From Ignavibacteriaceae bacterium (lineage in GTDB: Bacteria; Bacteroidota; Ignavibacteria; Ignavibacteriales; Ignavibacteriaceae): a stretch of 64,000 nucleotides of DNA. The notes beneath the pieces were generated by a model. The model saw nothing but the letters and a program-made list of their open reading frames with translations, did no database searches and was not told the DNA's origin. Shown one piece after another: positions 29,401 through 35,725 of this stretch; position 1 is the stretch's first letter; every line of letters begins with the position of its first letter. The position numbers were made by a program, and so were the translations under genes. The stretch covers positions 1-64,000 of the forward strand of contig JABWCL010000014.1 of the NCBI GenBank assembly GCA_013360295.1, in the 5' to 3' direction.

Positions 29401-30594
29401 CTGGAACTCAACAACATAACGCCCTGGCCCGAAGATCGGGACGGAAGTCCTGAATGAAAAACCATCCGTTACAGGGGACAAAGTCAGCGTTAACGGGCTT
29501 CCCTGAAAGAGTGCCCTGACGGAACTGTTATTCACTGTCATTACGCTGTCCCCCTTCAGTATCTTACCGGTAATCGTAAGTGTGGTTGAATCGGGGTAAA
29601 GATACCATTCGCCCGGCTGAGGTGAGATCTCGGTGAAATACGGGTAAGGATTTTTCTTCCTTACCGCCACCGTCCTGTGATTATTCGAGAGCAGGGGGTT
29701 ATCGGGATCGTTAATATAGGAGCCGGTATTGACTATTATTGTGTATTCATTCGGTTCATTAATTATGAGATTGGTTGTGTGTGCAAATATTCCGTCGCCG
29801 TCGGGGTCGGTCATTGGCGTCTGCCCGTTCTGATTAAACGAACCCTTTATGTCAACGCGCGTAACAGGACTGAGGAAATTAAAGCCGGGGCTTTTTGAGT
29901 CGAATGTAAACGTATAAGGCTTGGAAGAGTTGTCTTCGATAACGGTAAAAGTTGAAGTTAAAGAAACAGTATCGCCGTTAGTGAGGCTGCACTTCAGCCA
30001 GACTGTATGAGAGCCTGTGGTAAAAGGATTTGCCGGAAGGTAAGAGAAGAACCTTTCATTAACGTTAAAGTAATTACTCGCGTTTGGGATATCAACGTTA
30101 TCAATTTTCAGTTCAAAGGAAGCGGGGTCAATCTGCCGGTTATTAGCCCAGGATACATTAGCGGTGATGTGAGGGCGTTTTTCTGTAATACTCGCGCCCG
30201 GTTTGGGAAGAAGGTAGTAGATCATCGGGCTTTTAACCGCCATAACGGAATTATTAAACGGCCCGCTCACTCTTGGGTTAAGCGGATCGGTAAAGTAGCC
30301 TGTCACTCCCGCCTGACCGACAGTATCGGTAAAAGTGACAAACTTATATTCATAGTTAAGCGAAAGGAGATCGAGAGTTACTTTATAAAGGTTCGGAGAA
30401 GTTTCCCTCATTCTGAAAACGCCATTGAGCCAGTTATTCATACTCCCGTTCACGCCTACGCCTGAATCTGTGGCCGCGAGCTGGTGAGTAAAGCGGAACT
30501 CAACCGGGACCGCGTTAGGGTCGCCCGGCGCCACCTGCGCGTAAAGCGAAAAGCTCAGAACAGCAAAAAACAATAAATGAAAATTTTTAAACAT
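26401..30594 (-). CDS. Secreted multidomain GH13 amylase-like enzyme with T9SS tail
   Basis: About 1397 residues from the start I favour: MFKNFHLLFFAVLSFSLYAQ is a clean signal peptide with GGAG five bases upstream, while the longer frame to 30666 adds an unlikely leader. N-terminal E-set/CBM48-like domains (one with GSMNNW, one with GSFNQNG) lead into a glucodextranase-like beta domain and a PKD-like domain. The catalytic GH13 barrel follows: region I ILDHVIQHTS, region II GFRCDVAWAIN (nucleophile Asp), region III LMAEADAR (acid/base Glu) and region IV ENQDEQR (Asp, with Gln where NHD has His). The end has QNYPNPFNPSTSF, a T9SS sorting domain. It likely degrades alpha-glucans outside the cell. 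Confidence 0.88.
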   Translation of the reverse strand: MFKNFHLLFFAVLSFSLYAQVAPGDPNAVPVEFRFTHQLAATDSGVGVNGSMNNWLNGVFRMRETSPNLYKVTLDLLSLNYEYKFVTFTDTVGQAGVTGYFTDPLNPRVSGPFNNSVMAVKSPMIYYLLPKPGASITEKRPHITANVSWANNRQIDPASFELKIDNVDIPNASNYFNVNERFFSYLPANPFTTGSHTVWLKCSLTNGDTVSLTSTFTVIEDNSSKPYTFTFDSKSPGFNFLSPVTRVDIKGSFNQNGQTPMTDPDGDGIFAHTTNLIINEPNEYTIIVNTGSYINDPDNPLLSNNHRTVAVRKKNPYPYFTEISPQPGEWYLYPDSTTLTITGKILKGDSVMTVNNSSVRALFQGSPLTLTLSPVTDGFSFRTSVPIFGPGRYVVEFQGKDIYGNSARSFFYHFGVRTAAGTNGFVYYDGENDDRGNGNYFLPPTVDTGIVDLRSVKITSSQNRDSLWFEVEMEKIHDYTRVGFMISHDLTSAPAELPFDVKLRIPDWKNKGVLIVLAKPASQFIDTTWENRLLLSRDPITLSLKPLIELTGAGGNTFRFSLPLEVLRPILGSYNTDWYFHAWTYLRGPSGTIKVSPLMGGDDFPEATNVFDIGFISSSARQEILLKNYRSSSQTGGSQLALIGKPERGAARVNPVVIHPLLGQTPLIDLYATGGVLYTDSVTIWGKAYVPAGTVITIKNLANTYTAVTGSDNLFSKRIPLQEGVNSIHAEYLSPNGLSQSSNIIYTYEKDKRPVVKVRASAAGGTVTLSADSSYSPGGGPLFYQWLQSPKNPVQVSMSSSISPTVTFPSPGVSGEYYFTVAITNNIQQVSYASTVITVAGGIASVPDYATWHPAWLDTSIIYSIFVRTFDQSGTFTGIKNRMLELKDLGVDVLWLLPIHPTTGNLGPDNPGYATTNYMDVLPQYGTKEEFRQMVETAHSYGIKVILDHVIQHTSDLHPFMKDANRYKQYSPYYPFYMWDANGNFQYLFTWVDLPSINYSSKNTRDYLLKVAKYWVHDFGVDGFRCDVAWAINDLRPEGPAYWQNWRRELKGIKPDLFLMAEADARFERYFDAKFDVAYDWNLFTAIRSLVSGTTTIAAVDSSVRYFLNPQFPQHARPYRFLENQDEQRFIEAYGISKTKLAATFLFSVPGIPSLYAGQEVGEMTFRGNIQWNDPLSMRPFYKKLISVRRSTPALFAGDYRVVPNSKPNEVYTVLRRKGNSNVIMNFNFSNSAQTVNIQVPIELLAFDSTAQFYLNDEINRISYQVTGTQLRNFQLNVPGNFAQIFILSNEPLTEIKEDIEIRPESFAITQNYPNPFNPSTSFRYSLPSGSHVNVSVYNMLGEKIDELVNASLGAGIYEAVWNGGKFASGVYFITIEAKPVNGGEAFRSTRKMLMIK

Positions 30595-30709
30595 CATTAC
30601 TCCGGAACTGGCATATAATATTATAGTTAACGTAAGGAAAATTCGTAAATAATCCATTCGATTCAAAACAAATTAACAGCGCAGATTGCCCGGGTTGTGA
30701 GAATGAAGG

Positions 30710-30862
30710 TTACACGGAGAGCCGCGGAGTAGTCACGGAGAACCACGGAGTAAATGAACAAAGCCGTTGTTGGTCAACCTTGACTTCCGTGATGGATAAA
30801 TTTTCTCTGTGTGATAATGAGTTACACGGAGAGGCACGGAGCAATCACGGAGAACCACGGAG
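30710..30862. repeat. Two direct copies of a CACGGAG-rich repeat
   Basis: Copies at 30710-30750 and 30822-30862 share TTACACGGAGAG, then CACGGAGAACCACGGAG. A third copy lies inverted at 31302-31345. They flank the GxxExxY pseudogene on both sides. Repeats of this kind often lie by GxxExxY genes in my recollection. They are not a CRISPR array: only two direct units with no regular spacers. Confidence 0.75.
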
Positions 30863-30875
30863 ATTATTATACAAT

Positions 30876-31247
30876 TCATCGAATGTATCGTTTTAAGCCG
30901 GATGTTAGTTTTAAAACATTGAAATTGATCAGCAATCCGATCTTCTTATCAGCGAATTTCAAGTAAGTTAAAATCTGCGCGGTATGAATTTCATTCAGAG
31001 CTTCGACTGATTTTTATTCGATGATCACTTTATCTTCCACGAGCAGATCAATTCTATATCCGCACTCAAGTTTTATATCTTTATAAATTATCGGCACGGG
31101 TATTTGCCTTCCAATTTTATACCCTGATTTTGATAATTCATAAGAAAGGCATTCTTCATACGCTGACTCCAAAAGGCCCGGACCGAGTTCTTTATGCACC
31201 TCAATCGCGCATCCAATTATTGCCTTAGTTAACTCTTCATAAACCAT
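30876..31247 (-). pseudogene. GxxExxY-family protein broken by in-frame stop
   Basis: The first 77 residues are a clear GxxExxY protein: AIIGCAIEVHKELGPGLLESAYEECL, then the GYRIDLLVEDKVIIE strand that resembles a PDDEXK-type nuclease core. A TAA at 31014-31016 stops translation just after VIIE. The same frame carries on unbroken as KSVEALNEIHTAQILTYLKF to a TGA at 30876-30878, exactly the conserved second half. The family has Ile or Leu at the stop position, so one base change (TTA or ATA to TAA) explains it. The intact length would be about 123 residues. A sequencing error is possible. Confidence 0.85.
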
Positions 31248-31301
31248 TTCATACTCCGGTTAAATTTTTATCCAGTTCACTTAATTTAAAATCACTCTAA
31301 A

Positions 31302-31345
31302 TTCTCCGTGTCACTCCGTGTGTACTCCGCGGTTCTCCGTGTAAC
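31302..31345 (-). repeat. Inverted copy of the CACGGAG repeat
   Basis: ATTCTCCGTGTCACTCCGTG followed by TGTACTCCGCGGTTCTCCGTGTAAC is the reverse complement of the units at 30710 and 30822. It closes the right side of the GxxExxY pseudogene. Confidence 0.7.
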
Positions 31346-31358
31346 TTTTTAATTATAA

Positions 31359-31572
31359 TTATCTCAACCGCTGTGTCAATGCCAGCAATTCACGGACACT
31401 ATCCTCTCTGAATAACTTCTCCATTAGGCGTCGTCGTTATCCTCAAGCCGTTTAACTAAAACGAGGCAAGACATCTTTTCTGTCGTCGTCAACGGATTCC
31501 ATATCATTCCGACCAGAACTTATCCCAGAGGGGGTCTATTTTTCGTTTTGAGGTGGTGAGATTAGCGAGCAT
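31359..31572 (-). pseudogene. Relic of hsdM (type I modification subunit)
   Basis: Five bases after the Avs-like gene an ATG at 31572 opens MLANLTTSKRKIDPLWDKFWSE, which matches the start of type I HsdM proteins (RxxIDxLWxKFWSGG). A TGA follows at 31504. Shifting one base inside the G-run restores WNPLTTTEKMSCLVLVKRLED, the next conserved block (NPLTxIEQxSYLLFxKRLD), until a TAA at 31424. A third overlapping frame reads MEKLFREDSVRELLALTQRLR to 31359. The catalytic methylase domain is absent, so this is an internally deleted, frameshifted remnant. Confidence 0.7.
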
Positions 31573-31577
31573 TCTGG

Positions 31578-34500
31578 TTATCTTTTACTAAGCATTGTTT
31601 TATGTTTACCTTGAATTCTATTGTTTTGTAAATAATATAAACCGTAATATTCATTTCGTCCAAGATATTTCGTCTCGGTAGACCACCCGAGAATATTTTT
31701 TTCGCCCGTTATTTTCCAAAGGATGGTGAGGTTGTTTTTTTCTAAATATTGTTCAAGCGAACTTCTCCGGATCAATAAAGAGGAAATTCCGTTTTCATAG
31801 ATTGATGGATCAAAACAGATCAATTCGTCTTCTTGATTTAAAAAGTACCCATCCTTTTTTGCATGTTTCATACATAATTCCTCAAAAATAGTTTTAGAGG
31901 GAATATAAAAACTGATCGCTTCGTCTTTTGAACAGTCATATTCCTCCTCCCAAAGGTAGTTTAATACCGTATCAATACAATTAAATCGCTTTCTATCAAT
32001 TGTAATTATTTTTCTGTCAGAATAAGCAAGACTTTTAAAAGCAGGAGCCCAGTAGTATTCTCGTAGAAAGATTTCATAATGCGTTGAATATGTGGGGAAT
32101 TCATGTATCATTTTATAGTTGTCACTGAACAATTTAAGTATTGAACTAACATCTTTTTTTTCTATAATAATTGCACGTATATCCATACTTAAATATTTTT
32201 GAGGTGTCTGCGTCGAGTATGTTTCCTCATAAGTCTTTTCCTCCCAATCATTGTAGGAAAACATATTGAACCATTCATCACCTTTATCATCTTTTACTAA
32301 AAGTAAGTCCTTGCAATTTGGGAAACCTGTCTTTGTTCTGATCCATTTGGCCTGTTCTCCATCCCAATTTGGGGTAAATTTGGGTGTTGACCAATGGGTG
32401 GTTTTTGAAACTTTAGAAGTTTTACTAGTGGATTTAATAAGTGAAGTAGGTTCAAAATCTCTCAAATAAGGTAACCAAGGCCCCTCATATTTTTGGATGG
32501 TGCCTGAATATCCGTCCCTAATACTATGATTATCGGAAGTTCGAGCTAATAATTCATGAAAAGCAATCCATTGATACTTTTTTCCGATCCTCTCGGTTTT
32601 TTGAGTCCCCCTACCTAAATTAGAGAGTGAGCTATCGAAAAAACCATGCTTTTTAACATCAAATCCCAACTGAAATATTTTTTTAATTATCCAATTCGAC
32701 ATTTTTTCAGTTTTTATATCTGGCCAATAGTAGAAAGCTGAATCAAGGACATATCGACCAAAATCTCCATAACCACCCATTGATTCAGTTCTCATTGAAT
32801 GTATTAGAGGATTCTGAGCATAATACTCTTTCTGAAAATCTTTAGAACCTGGCTGTTTAAATAATTTGTCTATAGCCCGTTTAAAAGGAAATCTCGTGGG
32901 GAAAGAGCTTATATAGGGTGGTTTAAAAAAGTTATTGCGTGGGGTGAATTGATGATGTGAAATAGCATGCTCGATTATTCCACGAGCATAATCACGAAGA
33001 AGGATATGGGGCAAAACCTCTCTACTATAAAAAACTAAATTTTCGATATATGCTGCAAATTCAATGATTTCCTCACTTGAAGAAGAACGTAAAGTGCAGC
33101 CATAGGCAATACCCATAAATCTCTCTTTTATGTAAACATCATCTACGTCGAGAAAGATATTTATCAACTCCTTTATCAAGTGAATTCGCTCGCTAAGCAA
33201 TGATATAAGCGCTTTTGAAGCTCTATCACGTAGGAAACGATTAGTAGATGTTAGAAACCAGATAAGAATTATCGAAATAAGTTTGATTGATTCATCGCTA
33301 ATTTTTGATTTATCTGTATCAGACCATGCCCATCTAATTATACTGTCAATGGAGCAAAATTCGGTGCCCTCGCTAATGTAATAATTATGGTATAAATAGT
33401 AGTTCCATAAAGAATCACGACTCGGCATATCGTGACGTTTGAGTATGTTGTGAATGTAAACACCATTAAAAGAATGCCTTTCACGCCAAGCAATAGTCAT
33501 AATTGTGTTAAATAACTTGTGAACGTATTGATTCTCTATGAATACTTGGCTTTTTAAGAAAGTTTTTATCGGCATACTAATTATCGGCATATCACGCCAG
33601 CGAATGCTCTCAATAAAAGAGTTTATGATCGTTGAATGTGCTGAATACTCCGGTAAAAATTCAAATAATTCTTTTTTTAGTCTTTCTGGCACAACAATTG
33701 ATAACGCTTCCAACAAACCCTGTTGCCAATAAAGATCATTTTCGTGTCTAATAAATACTTTCTTAAAAGTAGCGATATCGTTTTTGGTTCTTAAATACTC
33801 GTCACATATATATATTGCTCGGTAATAATCCCATACTCTTTCGTATGAGAAATATACTATTTCATTTGAATCATCGGAAAAGTCCCTTTGGATCCTAAGG
33901 ACACCAATATTTACCAGTTTATTTAATATGTTGGATCCTTTATTTGGTATAATATGATTTAACATATTACAAGCATCCGAAAAGTTTGGGAGCTTATCCT
34001 TTTGAAAATAATACTCTAGAAAAGCATTTAAGAATTTTTTTAGATAATCAATTGAATGTGATAAATTGGCTTCATCAATAATTCTTTCATTTATTGCATT
34101 ATGGTATGTGCTTATAACTTCTGAAAAGCTGGACGGGTAATCTAATGTTCTATATTGTGAACCAGATGATAACCCTTCGCAATAAATCTTTAGAAAGAGA
34201 GGGTTGCTAAATTCAGGTATTAGTAAAGGTATATTTGGTGATAGAATCTTATAGTGTCTAAAAAAGAAATTCGCAGCTTCTATTTCCTTACCCTGAAAAC
34301 CCCGAAATTCGTATGATGTTAATTTTGCAATTTTAACCAAGGAATCTGGTAAAATACTTTTTTTGAAAGTAGTTCTGATGCTAATAATTAAACCTAAATT
34401 GGGATACTTTTCAATTGATTTAACAAAACCAGCAATATTGTTTTTCCAGATATCCTGGCTCTTAGATTCATTTATCGCGTCAATTATTATAATAAATCTT

Positions 34501-35723
34501 TCGCCACTATTTGATACTTTTGCGCTCAATGCCCCTAGAAATTCATCTTCGTCGCAATTTATACGTAAAATATTGTTCAGTATTTGCGTCCAAATATTAT
34601 CATTATTGCTGAAGTATTGTCCCAGTAGAAATAGGACTGGTTTATTTATTTCAGCTCTGCTTTTAGCGAAATCTGCCAACAAATGTGATTTTCCGACACC
34701 GGCATCCCCGGAAATGATCAGATAAGGGGATATCGCGAGAGAGGAATAGAAACCACCAAGAAGTTGTATTAAACTCTGGATCTCATATTTAGCTTTATGC
34801 AAGTCTTGTTTTATGGGGTCAGAAAAATTAGCAGATCTTATATTTGCAACAATCTCAGGATAAGTTGTTATCCTTTCCAGAGTGGATGAAAAGTACATAT
34901 CTAACAAATGCAGTCTTTCTACTGATTTTAAAAATGAATCTTTTCCTAATGATGAGAAGTTAATACTATCATAATCAGTGATAAATTCATTCAGTAGTTT
35001 ATTGCCCTCGGAAGATAATTCTCTCCCAAGGTGATCAAGTGTTTTTTGAGTCATTCGTAAAACCCGATTCTTCTGTTCTAAATAATATTTTCGCAGTTCC
35101 TCACACATTGTTAAAGCAGAAAAAAGCAGAGTTTTATCTAACGGGAAATTAATTTCTGGACTATATCTTGCTCCAAGATCGGCGATTGTGCGGGTAAGTC
35201 TTTCTTTAAACCAATCATCTGAATATTCATGTTTACTGAACCAATACTCGACAAGCCCTTTATTTTTAGTGGCAATTAGGCGACCGTGGATTTCATGTGC
35301 ACCCCAATAAACTATCTCGACTGCCCTCCTTTTCTTTGTGGCATAACGCCTCAACTTCGTTTCAAATTCAATCCATTTTTTCATTTGCGAATCGCCTGCA
35401 GAACCCCCACCGGATGTTCTATTTATCGGTAAGCAAAAATAATATTTGGTCAGCTTCGGGTAATTGTTAAGTGCATCCTTAAAAGATTTCTCCATTTGTC
35501 CAAACTGGCTTTGTCCTAAAGAAAAGAAATATTTTGCTTGCCAGCCATAGAGCTCTTTATTATCAGGTTCCCAAGCAGCTTCGATTCCACCATCAGGTGG
35601 GGCAAATCTCATAAATTTGCCAATAATGTTTTCGTTCTTAGCTATTTGACATACCAGTTCTTCAAATCCAGTATTTTGGGAGCCATTCAGTGGTCTAATT
35701 TTTTTCCAATCAATATCTCGCAT
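31578..35723 (-). CDS. Avs-like STAND NTPase with N-terminal Mrr-like nuclease
   Basis: A 1381-residue defence protein. Residues 18-67 form a PDDEXK/Mrr-like nuclease core: Glu21 in GFEELV, Asp44 and Glu48 in PDGGIEA, and Gln62-Ala-Lys64 in GWQAKYF. A STAND/NACHT-type ATPase follows with Walker A GDAGVGKS near 337-345 and Walker B IIIIDAINES near 403-412. About 900 residues of helical, probably sensing, sequence end with KYQWIAFHELLARTSDN, a segment I associate with Avs-type proteins. In Avs systems the C-terminal part recognises a phage protein (terminase or portal) and triggers the nuclease. It begins 2 bp after the HsdR-like stop, so the two are one operon. The exact Avs type is not assigned. 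Confidence 0.8.
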   Translation of the reverse strand: MRDIDWKKIRPLNGSQNTGFEELVCQIAKNENIIGKFMRFAPPDGGIEAAWEPDNKELYGWQAKYFFSLGQSQFGQMEKSFKDALNNYPKLTKYYFCLPINRTSGGGSAGDSQMKKWIEFETKLRRYATKKRRAVEIVYWGAHEIHGRLIATKNKGLVEYWFSKHEYSDDWFKERLTRTIADLGARYSPEINFPLDKTLLFSALTMCEELRKYYLEQKNRVLRMTQKTLDHLGRELSSEGNKLLNEFITDYDSINFSSLGKDSFLKSVERLHLLDMYFSSTLERITTYPEIVANIRSANFSDPIKQDLHKAKYEIQSLIQLLGGFYSSLAISPYLIISGDAGVGKSHLLADFAKSRAEINKPVLFLLGQYFSNNDNIWTQILNNILRINCDEDEFLGALSAKVSNSGERFIIIIDAINESKSQDIWKNNIAGFVKSIEKYPNLGLIISIRTTFKKSILPDSLVKIAKLTSYEFRGFQGKEIEAANFFFRHYKILSPNIPLLIPEFSNPLFLKIYCEGLSSGSQYRTLDYPSSFSEVISTYHNAINERIIDEANLSHSIDYLKKFLNAFLEYYFQKDKLPNFSDACNMLNHIIPNKGSNILNKLVNIGVLRIQRDFSDDSNEIVYFSYERVWDYYRAIYICDEYLRTKNDIATFKKVFIRHENDLYWQQGLLEALSIVVPERLKKELFEFLPEYSAHSTIINSFIESIRWRDMPIISMPIKTFLKSQVFIENQYVHKLFNTIMTIAWRERHSFNGVYIHNILKRHDMPSRDSLWNYYLYHNYYISEGTEFCSIDSIIRWAWSDTDKSKISDESIKLISIILIWFLTSTNRFLRDRASKALISLLSERIHLIKELINIFLDVDDVYIKERFMGIAYGCTLRSSSSEEIIEFAAYIENLVFYSREVLPHILLRDYARGIIEHAISHHQFTPRNNFFKPPYISSFPTRFPFKRAIDKLFKQPGSKDFQKEYYAQNPLIHSMRTESMGGYGDFGRYVLDSAFYYWPDIKTEKMSNWIIKKIFQLGFDVKKHGFFDSSLSNLGRGTQKTERIGKKYQWIAFHELLARTSDNHSIRDGYSGTIQKYEGPWLPYLRDFEPTSLIKSTSKTSKVSKTTHWSTPKFTPNWDGEQAKWIRTKTGFPNCKDLLLVKDDKGDEWFNMFSYNDWEEKTYEETYSTQTPQKYLSMDIRAIIIEKKDVSSILKLFSDNYKMIHEFPTYSTHYEIFLREYYWAPAFKSLAYSDRKIITIDRKRFNCIDTVLNYLWEEEYDCSKDEAISFYIPSKTIFEELCMKHAKKDGYFLNQEDELICFDPSIYENGISSLLIRRSSLEQYLEKNNLTILWKITGEKNILGWSTETKYLGRNEYYGLYYLQNNRIQGKHKTMLSKR

Positions 35724-35725
35724 AG

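Noticed and set aside
30007-30465. 152-residue open frame opposite the GH13 gene
   Set aside because: Shadow of the secreted enzyme gene on the other strand.
30710-31345. CACGGAG repeats as a CRISPR-like array
   Set aside because: Only two direct and one inverted copy, without constant spacing or spacers, and no cas genes.
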